Source: Lota lota
Taxonomy: Eukaryota > Chordata > Actinopteri > Gadiformes > Lotidae
NCBI GenBank assembly: GCA_026745465.1
Contig: JACYXH010000473.1
Coordinates: 6,227,191-6,291,190, forward strand
Direction: 5' to 3'
Length of the DNA stretch: 64,000 nucleotides
The position numbers and the translations under genes were made by a program. Below are positions 11,406-23,331 of this stretch, in pieces. How positions within the stretch are numbered: the first letter of the stretch is position 1; every line of letters begins with the position of its first letter. The notes beneath the pieces are model-generated. The model was not told the origin of the DNA, did no database searches, and saw nothing but the letters and a program-made list of their open reading frames with translations.

Positions 11406-12120
11406 ATGTGGACTAAAGTAAATAATAATAAAAAAACATTAAATGTATTTGCACCCAGAAGTTTATTTATGCTTACTTCTGTATTATGTAATGGCACATG
11501 TCTGAACTGTGATAAGCTGACAGCTATTTCGTCCAATTACATTGCTCTATTGTCAACTGTACTTCATAGCACGGTGATTGACAGCTAGCTTTGGTTTTTG
11601 ACAGATTAAAATATCAAGGCGAAGCTCTGCTCTAGCCACCGCGACAAGCCCTCCCACTTTTTGAGAGGCTCCCGCCCAAACCTCTCTGTCTGTCCTCCCC
11701 TGTCCTCCCCCATCCTCCCCTATCCTCCCCTGTCCCCTGAATCTCAGTTATTTTGACACCGATGGCGGGAGCTGTCTAAACTTTGGTTAACAATGAAAAG
11801 CTGAAGAGCACTTTTTGTAAAGCTATGTCCCGCCCCAACCTCCGGTTTTACGCAGACGCCTCACGAAAGACGTTTGAAAAATGCTGCCTGACTTCCGTTG
11901 GATAGGGCCTGAAAGATGGAGGAAGAACTAAACTAGTGCTCTGTTCCCTTCCCCTTCTGGTACCATCTGTTTGCCCCTCAGCATTGTGTCCACCGTGCAC
12001 TTTTTCTGGGTGCTCACGAGAGTGCACGAGGACACACACTACAGAGGGTGGTCGTGGGACTCGTCTTGGACCTGAACCTTTTGAAGTAGATATTATACAT
12101 ATAGACAGCAGAGACAGAAA

Positions 12121-12500
12121 TACATTCAGGTAGACAGACACGTGGATAGAAATACAGTTAGACAGATTGACCGAAATACAGTCAGGTAGATAGGCAGAAA
12201 TACGGTCAGATAGACAGACACATGGATATAAATACAGTCAGACAGATTGACCGAAATACAGTCAGGTAGATAGGCAGAAATACGCTCAGATAGACAGACA
12301 CATGGATATAAATACAGTCAGACAGATTGACCGAAATACAGTCAGGTAGATAGGCAGAAATACGCTCAGATAGACAGACACATGGATATAAATACAGTCA
12401 GACAGATTGACCGAAATACAGTCAGGTAGATAGGCAGAAATACGCTCAGATAGACAGACACATGGATATAAATACAGTCAGATAGACAGAAATACAGTCA
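12121..12500. repeat. 80-bp minisatellite
   Basis: CATGGATATA (CGTGGATAGA in the first copy) recurs at 12141, 12221, 12301, 12381 and 12461, exactly 80 bp apart. Copies from 12221 on are almost identical. Within each unit, AAATACAGTCAG-like words repeat, so the unit itself grew from a shorter GACAGA/AATACAGT motif. Looser GACAGA repeats continue to about 12630. Confidence 0.93.
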
Positions 12501-12855
12501 GATAGATAGAAAGAAATGCAGTAAGATAGATAGATAGACATAAATACAGTCGTTGGACAAACAGACAGATACAGAAAGAGATACAGTCAGAAAGACAAAC
12601 AGGCAGAAAGACAGACAGACTCATGTATCTCTATAGATGACAGAGAGAGAGAGAGAGAGAGATGGGGCGAGAGACAGTGAGTTTGAGCTCCCCCCAGGCA
12701 GCAGCAGGTTTGTGTCAGGTGAACTTTAGTTAACAGCTCTGTGATTGGTGTAATAATTTGTTTACCAGGATGGCTTCATTTCCTGAGAGCTCGCTGCCGA
12801 CACCGCAGCCACGGATTACTCAGTCACACACCCTCACAGACGTACACGTGTGCCA

Positions 12856-12904
<49 letters not shown>

Positions 12905-13217
12905 ATAAGAAAGCAAAAAGACACAGACACACACACACAAATACACAGAAAAGAAACAAAAAAGACACACACACATACACACACACACACACAGAAAATA
13001 AACAAAGAAAAAAAGACACATTTTCTAGGTGGAGTCCTAGCAATAGCACAAAATTTAATGTAGACAGAAAGCACACACACACACCACATCAATGTACCTT
13101 GTAGCGCTAATACACACACAACACAAAGAGGTACACACACGTGCATATGCTGTAGTCAGCAGGGCGGTTGTTAAGCCACTAAACGATTTAGCGTGGCGCA
13201 CAATGTCCCACTGACTG

Positions 13218-13259
<42 letters not shown>

Positions 13260-14019
13260 TGTGTCCGGTGTGTTTGCATGTGACAATCCCTAGCCAAGTG
13301 CAGTACATTTTAGAGGTGGCAAATCTTCTCCCCTCTTCGCCCCCTTTTTCCTCTTCTACTCTCAATATATCTCTCCCTCTCCCTCTCTCTCTTTCTCCAT
13401 CTCTACCCCTACCTCTCTACCTCATGGGGCATTTTAGAGCCAGCCTTTTCATTAATCTGAATCCAGGCTGGTTTACAGCTGGGGACCAGACCATAAACAT
13501 CCCATAGTGACCCGCAGCGGTACCATCCAGCACCCTGAATCATATCTGAAGCCTGCGTACAATCAGCAGCCGGGGATGGTGGACGGCTCTCCTGCGTCAT
13601 TGAAATGGATTTAAATTGGATTTCTATGCCGAACATGGAAAGACGTGATCTGCTTGGAATGTATTGCAGCGCTTGTATTGAGCTTCAGGTTCACAGGATG
13701 AATCCCAAGGGAAAGACACATCACAAGGGGTTTGCTAAATGTCACAGGCCACACGGGCATTCTAGTGAGGCAACATTGTACAAACTACTTGCGTGCGTGT
13801 ATCCTTTTCTGACCGTATACAGGCCTCATATTATACTGACTCATTATGTATGCGCAAGAAAAACTATACTTTTATTCAGAACTTTCAACAGAAAGTTGAT
13901 GGGTAAAAAGTTGTGTGTGTGTGTGTTTGTGTGTGCGCACTCGCACATATGTGTTAGAAGTCGACTGAAGGATAATCTTGCGAGAGGAACCTAGGTGTTT
14001 GTATGTTTGTGTGCCTGTG

Positions 14020-14063
<44 letters not shown>

Positions 14064-14296
14064 GATGCAATGTGTGCATCTCACCGTAGTTAAGGTAAGA
14101 GGAAGCTCAAAGACAAAAGGAGCAAAGGAATTGAGATTAAACATGGAGAGGCTATGAAGATTATGTATTAGTCACGGTTACTTAGCGGCTTCCGCATGAG
14201 AGGCGGGTGGGCGGCAGCCCCATGACAGCAGTTTGTTGCTACGACTACCAAACAATGGTCGCGGCTGCCATGACAACACAAAGACCGGACCTTTTG

Positions 14297-14347
<51 letters not shown>

Positions 14348-14524
14348 TGTATGTAATGTGTGGTGGAGTTATGAATGAAGGATTGTGTAATTATGTCACA
14401 CACACACACACTGTCACACCGGAGCCATGAATGGTAATAGTATAATGAGGTTATAAAAAAGGTTTATACACACAGTACAGTGATGGTCATGTGGGGATGC
14501 ATATTTGAATGGGAGGGAGGATGG

Positions 14525-14630
14525 GTTAGTTGGGGAGGGGGGGGGGGGGGGGGGGGGTCTGTAAGTGTGTGTGTCTGTCTGTGTTAGTTGGGGGGGGGGG
14601 GTCTGTATGTGAGTGTGTGTGTCTGTGTTT
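14525..14630. repeat. tandem duplication containing G runs
   Basis: GTTAGTTGGGG...GTCTGTA..GTGTGTGTGTCTGT occurs twice, from about 14525 and from 14583. The copies contain a G21 run (14537-14557) and a G12 run (14590-14601). Confidence 0.85.
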
Positions 14631-15567
14631 GAGAGAGAGCGGGTGAATGTGTCTGTGCTCCACTCGTCGTGCAGGGTTGTGTCCTCAAAGTTACAGCAAA
14701 CAACATTACCATGGAAACAGAATCAGCTCACATACCTACCAGCAGTTAGAGTTTAGTTATATGCTGACCGGACTCACCTTCTCTCTGGGTCTCTCTCTCT
14801 CTTTCTCTCGCTCTCTCTCTCCATCCCCGTCTCTCTGGCTTTCGCTCACTCTTTCTCTCTCACACTTTCTCTCCATCTCTTTCTTTCTCTCTGCCTCTCT
14901 CTCTGTTTCTCTCTCTCCAACCCTCTCTTTTTTTCCTCCATCTCTACCCCTCCCTCTCTCTCTTTCTCTCCCTCTATCTCTCTCTATCCATCTCTCTTTC
15001 TTTCTCCCTCCATCTCTATCCCTCCTTCTCTCTCTGTCTCTCTCTCTCTCTCTGTGTCTGTCTCTCTCGCTGTAAGTTACACTTGTCTCTTTCAGGAGAT
15101 ACTTTGACAGGTTAATGCTCAACCTCTGTGTCTCTCTGTCTCTCTCTCGTTCTCTCACCCAGTTCCTCACTCCCACAAACACACGCACACCCACCCGGAC
15201 ACAAAGACAAATGGACACACCCACACACGCGCGTGCATACACACGTTGACACACACACACACACACACACACACACTGACAAACACCCCGTGAGAGGGGA
15301 CAGCAGGATAGACAGTTTAATCTGTACAAGGAGAGGAGAGGGCGAGAGAGATGAAGGCAGAACAAGATAGAGCGAAAGAGAGAGAGACTCAGAGTTGAAG
15401 AGAGAGAGTATGAATGTGGAGATGGAGTGTGCTGGAGAGAGACAGATTCGGGGGAGGAGGTTATGACCAGTACTCCTCTCTAGGAAACACAGAAGAACAA
15501 AAAGTAGACAAGGAGAGAGGGAAAACTTTATTACTCTGTCTGCTTTGACGACACAGCGGGGGAGATC

Positions 15568-15726
<159 letters not shown>

Positions 15727-15955
15727 CTGGGCATGCGTGGTAGAGTCAGAGTTCTGTAGAGTAAACATGTGGTGACCATGACAGGTTGCTAACAAATACA
15801 GACAATTGCCATGAAAGACACATATACAGTGCAGCCATTTTACTGCAAAACATTGAACGTGGGAGAGCGATAGGTGGTAGACAAAGAGATAGATAGAGAG
15901 AAGGAGAAAGGGCAGTAAACAAAGGCAGAGGGAGAGAGATGGAGAGACAGAAAAC

Positions 15956-15993
<38 letters not shown>

Positions 15994-16569
15994 TCCACCA
16001 AGAGCACAGCAACGTACTTCACATTGTTTCCGTCCCTTGACAAGATGGCTGCACACGGAGGCTCATTTGGCCAGTTAGTATTTTAAATATGTTGGTGGGT
16101 ATTTTCCGCTAGCTTCTCACCGTCTGGAGGCTTGCTGCTCAGCAGCAGCCCCCATAAAACCTGCCCCAACCAGTCAGCTCAGGCGGAGATCTTCCACTGC
16201 GGCTATTTCCTCACATGGCTTATTGCATTTTGGACTTTCGGGTTTTCCGTCGTCTTTTTATTAATTAATTATTTTCCTCCCCCTCTCAGCTGGGGTATAC
16301 AGCCAATGAGCTTTGAGCCCCTCCCCTTCTTTTTTTTTTTGGCGAGGATTAGCACTCCATTGGGGGATAAAATGATATTTCTATTTTTTTTTAAGTGCCC
16401 TTTTAGCAAGCTGCCCAGCCTCCTCACAAACCCCCAGACACCCTGCTGGGCTGTGACTGCTTAGCACTGGCATCACCTCCCTGGAAGGACAGACAGACAG
16501 ACGGTCAGCCCATGCTACACCCTATTACCACATCAGTGACAGAGCCAGGCACACAGAGAAAGGGAGAGA

Positions 16570-16571
<2 letters not shown>

Positions 16572-16640
<69 letters not shown>
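16572..16640. repeat. (TG)n microsatellite, 69 bp
   Basis: Uninterrupted GT dinucleotides. Confidence 0.97.
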
Positions 16641-16642
<2 letters not shown>

Positions 16643-16942
16643 TGTGTGAGACAAACCCTTATATGATGTGGGTATGGGGTACATGCTTTTGTCGAGGTAG
16701 TGCCGTCCGTTGTATTCAGCACCGTCGCCGCCGCCAACCGCGCATGGTCACATGGTGTATGCATATCCCAGCAGCCTCCCTCGAGACAGCACGTGATTGA
16801 CATCTCTATCCTGGGTTGTCATGGGGATGATGATGGATGTGTTTTCGGTTAGCGCAGAGCCTGGATGTTTAAGCATTCCATCTGCATACATAATGTCAGG
16901 AGCTTTTTTATGTTTTTGCATAAAGGAGTTTAATAAGCGAGG

Positions 16943-17122
<180 letters not shown>

Positions 17123-17526
17123 GAGACCTATAGCCGGACCTACAGGGACCTGTAATGACATTAGTGTCCTTGAGGAGTTGGAGTCGTCTGTGCTAACGTT
17201 CAGTCGCACAGCGCACTAACCGGGTTATCCCCTAATTGAATTATTCAGGTGTGTTTTGTTGTGTAGAACTACTTAAATTCAGAAGAGATCATTGGTTGAG
17301 TAAAAACTGCAGTGGTCATCATCTTTGTGGCCTTTCGGACATGTAACTTACAATGTAATTACAGTGCTTTTTGTTGTTGATCTGTGAAAATTACCCTAAA
17401 ACATATAGTAGCACTTAGCTAATTAAAAATAAACTCAATAAAATGGAGTTTAATTGGGCAAGTATTTTAACAGCTACTACTAGTGTCATAATAGCACTTA
17501 TTGCAATGCAAAATGTGTAACCTTTA

Positions 17527-17564
<38 letters not shown>

Positions 17565-17574
17565 TGTGTGCATT

Positions 17575-17607
<33 letters not shown>

Positions 17608-18177
17608 CCCAGCGTTCACTATCTGGTGTTGGCAGTTCAGTAATCCATACTGTCAAATTATTGGATAAAGCATATTCCCACAGTGCAAGACAATTCAGAT
17701 GATGAATATTTTATATTGATATACTTGCTCTCATGGCACCTCACCAGAAAAGACTGGCATTTATATTCATTTTCACACATCAATGACACCACAAATCCTA
17801 GTTAGGAACCCAGCAGCAGACACACCAACACATACACATAAATGTACATGTACACAAGTAACCCTAAGGACACCATAATACATGAATGATTTGCTTATTT
17901 AGTGCGGCTTCAAGATCCAGACAACATGTTCAACTAGGCATGTCTGCGTTTATGATGCACATATGATTTGCACACAAACACACACGCATGCGCATGCACA
18001 CGTGGAACCCGCACGCACAAAAACATACGTTTGCTTTCAATAGGAAATCAGCAGGTATATCAGTAGTCGACATGCATCACTGCTCCATTATAATATAGCA
18101 GGCAATCAGACTGTTCATCTAGGCATAACTAGGAGCCACACACAGACTAACAATAATCACATAGGCACGAGCGCGCA

Positions 18178-18235
<58 letters not shown>

Positions 18236-18239
18236 GGGG

Positions 18240-18330
18240 AATAGAGTGGCTAAGGTGGGTGTTTGGCTCCCAGCTGAAATGGACTGGGTTCGATCCCCAG
18301 TGACCTCCTTGAGCAAGCAACACATACTTA
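18240..18330 (+). mobile_element. tRNA-like SINE head fragment
   Basis: GAGTGGCTAAGG (A-box-like) and GGGTTCGATCCCC (near-perfect B box, 18286-18298) are followed by CTCCTTGAGCAAGCAAC. It is truncated after the GAGCAAG block and sits next to a CA array. Confidence 0.5.
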
Positions 18331-18847
18331 TTCTCACACACACACACACACACACATCCGTTTGCATAGTCATAACACACGAATATGCCGCAAACCTTGT
18401 TGAACACTGCGCTGTGTTCAAAATAAAGAATGGTTTCTGATAGGTCGTATTTATAGCAGAACCACGTAGAAACTACTGACAAACACAGACGTTAGTAATA
18501 ATAATCCCCCAAGGCAATCTATATGTGATCCATAACAAGGCCTGATGAAATATGAACCAATCATTGTGAAAAAGCAGAGACATTAATCCCAGTCCAGGCA
18601 CGGGTGGTCTTTCTAGCAGCAGAAACGCATTAAACAGAAACATGCCATCAATTCTGTTGTTTTTAGTTTTTAGTTTATTGTGGTAAAACTATATATTATC
18701 TTAGGGAAGATGCATTGTGTTCTTCTAAATTATCAAGCCAAAATTGTTGATCGCTCCCCGGTAGTGCATTTGCATCGGAGTATGATAGTCCACGTATTGA
18801 TTGACAAAACGGTGTACCCTGCCTTCTGTATGCATGATGGTATTATG

Positions 18848-18875
18848 CACTGCTCAAAAAAATAAAGGGAACACT
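18848..18875 (+). repeat. Tc1 left terminal inverted repeat
   Basis: Begins CACTGCTCAAAAAAATAAAG and ends GGGAACACT. It pairs with 20402-20429 with two mismatches. Confidence 0.93.
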
Positions 18876-19144
18876 TAAACAACACAATGTAACTCCAAGT
18901 CAATCACACTTCTGTGAAATCAAACTGTCCACTTAGGAAGCAACACTGATTGACAATAAATTTCACATGCTGTTGTGCAAATGGAATAGACAACAGTTGG
19001 AAATTATAGGCAATTAGCAAGACACCCCCAATAAAGGAGTGGTTCTGCAGGTGGTGACCACAGACCACTTCTCAGTTCCTATACTTCCTGGCTGATGTTT
19101 TGGTCACTTTTGAATGCTGGCGGTGCTTTCACTCTAGTGGTAGC

Positions 19145-20168
19145 ATGAGACGGAGTCTACAACCCACACAAGTGGCTCAGGTAGTGCAGCTCATCCAGGA
19201 TGTCACATCAATGCGAGCTTTGGCAAGAAGGTTTACTGTGTCTGTCGGCGTAGTGTCCAGAGCATGGAGGCGCTACCAGGAGACAGGCCAGTACATCAGG
19301 AGACGTGGAGGAGGCCGTAGGAGGGCAACAACCCAGCAGCAGGACCGCTACCTCCGCCTTTGTGCAAGGAGGAGCAGGAGGAGCACTGCCAGAGCCCTGC
19401 AAAATGACCTCCAGCAGGCCACAAATGTGCATGTGTCTGCTCAAACGGTCAGAAACAGACTCCATGAGGGTGGTATGAGGGCCCGACGTCCACAGGTGGG
19501 GGTTGTGCTTACAGCCCAACACCGTGCAGGACGTTTGGCATTTGCCAGAGAACACCAAGATTGGCAAATTCGCCACGGGCGACCTGTGCTCTTCACAGAT
19601 GAAAGCAGGTTCACACTGAGCACATGTGACAGACGTGACAGAGTCTGGAGACGCCGTGGAGAACGTTCTGCTGCCTGCAAAATCCTCCAGCATGACCGGT
19701 TTGGCGGTGGGTCAGTCATGGTGTGGGGTGGCATTTCTTTGGGGGGCCGCACAGCCTTCCATGTGCTCGCCAGAGGTAGCCTGACTGCCATTAGGTACCG
19801 AGATGAGATCCTCAGACCCCTTGTGAGACCATATGCTGGTGCGGTTGGCCCTGGGTTCCTCCTAATGCAAGACAATGCTAGACCTCATGTGGCTGGAGTG
19901 TGTCAGCAGTTCCTGCAAGAGGAAGGCCATTGATGCTATGGACTGGCCCGCCCGTTCCCCAGACCTGAATCCAATTGAGCACATCTGGGACATCATGTCT
20001 CGCTCCATCCACCAACGCCACGTTGCACCACAGACTGTCCAGGAGTTGGTGGATGCTTTAGTCCAGGTCTGGGAGGAGATCCCTCAGGAGACCATCCGCC
20101 ATCTCATCAGGAGCATGCCCAGGCGTTGTAGGGTGGTCATACAGGCACGTGGAGGCCACACACACTAG
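19145..20168 (+). pseudogene. Tc1-type DD34E transposase, one frameshift
   Basis: The enzyme cuts and pastes its own element between terminal repeats at TA sites. From the Met at 19145 ([12 protein letters not shown]) the frame shows a helix-turn-helix region (about residues 12-45), a basic GRRR-like stretch (RRRGGGRRR, residues 52-60), a second DNA-binding region (about 80-110), the first catalytic Asp in LFTDESRF (152) and the second in MQDNARPH (243). The frame then meets TGA at 19931. The C-terminal third continues in the next frame with DWPARSPDLNPIEHIWD, which holds the catalytic Glu, and ends at TAG 20166-20168. One extra C at 19927/19928 (GGCC for GGC) explains the break. Allowing for it, the Asp-to-Glu gap is 34 residues and the length about 340, both normal for Tc1. 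An in-frame ATG at 19100 lies upstream, but 19145 fits the family better. Confidence 0.93.
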
Positions 20169-20401
20169 TGAGCCTCATTTTGACTTGTTTTAAGGACATT
20201 ACATCAAAGTTGGATCAGCCTGTAGTGTGGTTTTCCACTTTCATTTTGAGTGTGACTCTAAATCCAGACCTCCATGGGTTGATAAATTTGATTTCCATTG
20301 ATAATCTTTGTGTGGTTTTGTTGTCAGCACATTCAACTATGTAAAGAAAAAAGTTTTTAATAAGATTATTTCATTCATTCAGATCTAGGATGTGTTATTT
20401 T

Positions 20402-20429
20402 AGTGTTCCCTTTATTTCTTTGAGCAGTT
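20402..20429 (-). repeat. Tc1 right terminal inverted repeat
   Basis: Reverse complement of the left end with two mismatches. It is followed by TA at 20430-20431, the target dinucleotide. Confidence 0.93.
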
Positions 20430-21074
20430 TATTTTCCAGTGATGCTTTTCAAACAGCAGCACAATAAATGTGTTGTAAACATATCATCTACACAAAGCCT
20501 CATTGTAAGTAATCACATAGATAGCTGCTTTAGCAGGTTGTGGGCCGGGATTGTTCTGATGTAAAACAGCAGGGGTAACCCCTCGGTGTCTGCGTACCGC
20601 ACTATGAGGAGAAACCTGCTGGGAATGCGTGATGCTGTCACGGTTACAGTCATCTTTCATCTGTCGCATGTTGAAGATGTGGCGTTTTGCTGGGGAAATC
20701 CAGTTCAGAAAGCCTTAGGGGCCATTACATTAATAATGGACAATGCATGGGATCTGCATGTATATTGGTTGACTCTACCTGATGTGCACGGAAGCCAACG
20801 AAGAAAGAGAGTTCTGCTGGGTATTACTGGGAGGTGTTCCAACTGCAAATGTGTGGCCCATTTACAACACCGTGACACCTGAGCGGTGACATTTGAATCG
20901 TGGAACGTGTTAAATCAACACCAAGGTTTAACATTTCACATTTCTGCTATAGGTGAAAATAAAAAAGGGTAGATTCGGATTTAAAAGCGTCTAGTTGTCA
21001 CACGCCAAGGGACACGAGTTTGGGACACGTCTGTTTGCCCGTGACCATCACATACACTACGCTCCTTGGCGCGA

Positions 21075-21159
21075 CGTGCATGCGTGTGTGTGTGTGTTTG
21101 TTTGTGTGTGTGTGTGTGTGTGGGGGGGGGGGGGGGTGGGGGGGGTGGGGGGGGGGGGC
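21075..21159. repeat. TG run followed by broken G runs
   Basis: TG/TTTG repeats lead into G15, T, G9, T, G13 style runs (21122-21158). Confidence 0.95.
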
Positions 21160-21577
21160 TCACTTTGAATTTAAAATGGAAACTAAGATGTTCATGGTAG
21201 GGTGCAACTTTGACGAAGCCTTAACGCTACAATGTCCCCGGAGAAGAAACACAGCATGTGACATCTGTTACTTGCATTGGCATTTTATGTTTTGGGTTGT
21301 CGTGCAGAGTATGAAATAGCATGAAATGCATACAGCAGAATGCGAAGGCGAAGTTTCTGTCTGTTCTCTCAACGCTTGGTAGGTTGTCATAGTCTGGGTG
21401 ACAGGTGTCTTTATATTCTGTTCTTTGTGGTTGGCGACCGCCATCATAGTTGAGAAAGCAGTGGTTTTAAAATGCATGTTTTTCATTCGAAATGGCTTGA
21501 ATGAATACAGGAGTATGCAAATGAGCTGAGAGATAATGTCCTCTCTGAAGACATGGTCGACTCGTACAGGCTGGATG

Positions 21578-21733
21578 ATGATGGTGGGTTGCAGATCTCT
21601 AGATTTCTTACTTGCTACATGTTGCTGGGGAAATCCACCAAAGATTAAAAAGGGGGTTGTTTTAGAAAGAATAGGTTTTATCATGTTGTTTCCGAAGCAT
21701 TGAATGATGGTGGGTTGCAGATCTCTAGATTTC
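21578..21733. repeat. 30-nt exact direct repeat pair, 126 bp apart
   Basis: 21578-21607 and 21704-21733 are identical (ATGATGGTGGG...CTAGATTTC). Confidence 0.9.
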
Positions 21734-22219
21734 CTATTGTTTTCCAAAGGTTTTCCTTCATGCAAAATGTATAAACCACTCACAGTCATAGATGTTCTTT
21801 GAAATGAATGATGTTATAGCCCTGACTACAGGCTGTGGTCAAAATAGTAATGTATGATAACGCAAGATCACTCAGCATAAAATCCAACATGTTCATCTTA
21901 GTTTTGTTCTTCAGTATCACATCCAAATCCGGCATCTGTTCAAGCTATGCATCCCATCTAGCAACTCCCAAGTACATCCGTGGAGCCGATCTATCATGCG
22001 TTATTCCATGTTACATACACAGAACAATGAGAGACTTCTCAAATCTCCAATACCCTAGAAGGTTAGAAGCCTGGAAACTTCTAAGGCCTGAGAGCGTTAA
22101 TCTCGTGAGAGGAAGCATGTTTAAAATACAGAAAGACATGTTGTGAATAAGATATTAGAAACATGTTGCATAGCGCTCCTCCCAGGGGTGCACTTAAGCC
22201 TCATGCATAATGCACACAT

Positions 22220-22454
22220 CAATACATACACACACACACGCACGCACGCACTCACGCACGCACGCACGCACGCACGCACGCACACACACACATGCATGCA
22301 CACAGACACACACACACATGCATGCACACAAGCATACACTCATGCATGCACACACACACATTGGCACACCCATGGGTGTTCACACATACACATGCATGCA
22401 CACACATGCACATACGCACGCATGCACGCACAAATATTGGCATACCCATGGGGG

Positions 22455-22489
<35 letters not shown>

Positions 22490-22562
22490 GCATGCACACA
22501 TGTGTGCACACACATGCATACACGCATGCGCACATACTGTACATATGCACACACACACACAC
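22220..22562. repeat. CACG/CA/CATG repeat cluster
   Basis: A CACG tetranucleotide run (about 22237-22282), then CA and CATGCA repeats. A TTGGCA.ACCCATGGG.GTTC word occurs at 22361 and again at 22437, showing a 76-bp tandem unit. Confidence 0.85.
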
Positions 22563-23174
22563 TTAAACAAGCACACCGCAGACAGTTTGTCTATTGATCT
22601 GAGCTCCTGTTTAAAGCTGCCTCCAGAAACATTGAGGAGGAGGAGGCTGGTGGTTTGGAGGTGGTACATATTAGCTAGCAAGGAGTAGATATGTAGAAAT
22701 AAAACCAGCCCAAGAGGCTGAGGGAACTGGAAAAGTGTAAAAACACCAATTAGTTAGCTTGAATTTGATTTGCATGTCGTTTTAAACTCTTCCTTCTTGT
22801 TGAATTCATTTCAAATTCACACTGATAATTAAGGATAAAGTGGTGGGATGAGCAAAATAGCCGAACAATAGCAGCACTTAGAAATTAAATTAAATTGATC
22901 GGTCAGCAGTTATTGAGGCGAGTACGTTATTAGCTGTTCAGCTATTTAGCTCGTTTGTGGCTATTTTGTTATTTATCTATTTGCTTATCTTGTGAGTTTG
23001 GCACACATTAAAATACACAGACACACAAACCTGCAACTGCACCTGCGCACGCACACATACACATGGGTAACGACGACAACGTGACGGTGGAATCCGTGCT
23101 CAATCTATTCATGTGATTTTACAAACAGTCTTTTCTGCAGTGGTTGCATCCAATATTCATATGGACCCTTCTTC

Positions 23175-23177
<3 letters not shown>

Positions 23178-23231
<54 letters not shown>
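23178..23231. repeat. (CT)n microsatellite
   Basis: Pure CT run followed by CTGT/CTCT pyrimidine sequence to about 23280. Confidence 0.95.
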
Positions 23232-23234
<3 letters not shown>

Positions 23235-23280
23235 GTCTCTCCGTCTCTTTGTCTCTGTCCCTATGCACCGGTTTCTCCCC

Positions 23281-23331
23281 AGGTGGCCTCTGTGTGTAGG
23301 TGTCCCACAGTGGGACACACAGAGGCCACCT
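23281..23331. repeat. hairpin with 16-bp perfect stem
   Basis: 23281-23296 (AGGTGGCCTCTGTGTG) pairs exactly with 23316-23331. A second inner pairing (TCCCAC with GTGGGA) follows after a 6-base bulge. Confidence 0.85.

Larger units (their letters stand above)
18848..20429 (+). mobile_element. Tc1/mariner DNA transposon, nearly complete, 1582 bp
   Basis: The element has matching terminal inverted repeats (18848-18875 and 20402-20429; 26 of 28 positions agree, with core CTGCTCAAA and AATAAAGGGAACACT). A TA lies directly after the right end (20430-20431), and TG, probably a mutated TA, lies before the left end. It carries one DD34E transposase on the plus strand, the same direction as csmd3. The size is typical for Tc1. 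The intact ends and almost unbroken coding region suggest a fairly recent insertion in this intron. This terminal repeat type is common in fish genomes; I do not assign a Repbase name. Confidence 0.95.

Noticed and set aside
12121-12500. CRISPR-like array
   Set aside because: The 80-bp units are tandem, with no unique spacers between short repeats, and the context is a vertebrate intron.
13605-13994. 129-codon plus-strand frame (MDLNWISMPNMERRD...)
   Set aside because: No recognisable domain; the 3' part runs into TG repeats; length is compatible with chance.
18245-18300. tRNA gene with a good B box
   Set aside because: The A-box side does not form acceptor and D stems, and the downstream GAGCAAG block marks it as SINE-derived.
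19208-19875. Minus-strand frames of 161 and 144 codons inside the Tc1 element
   Set aside because: They are shadows of the plus-strand transposase, which has clear DD34E motifs.
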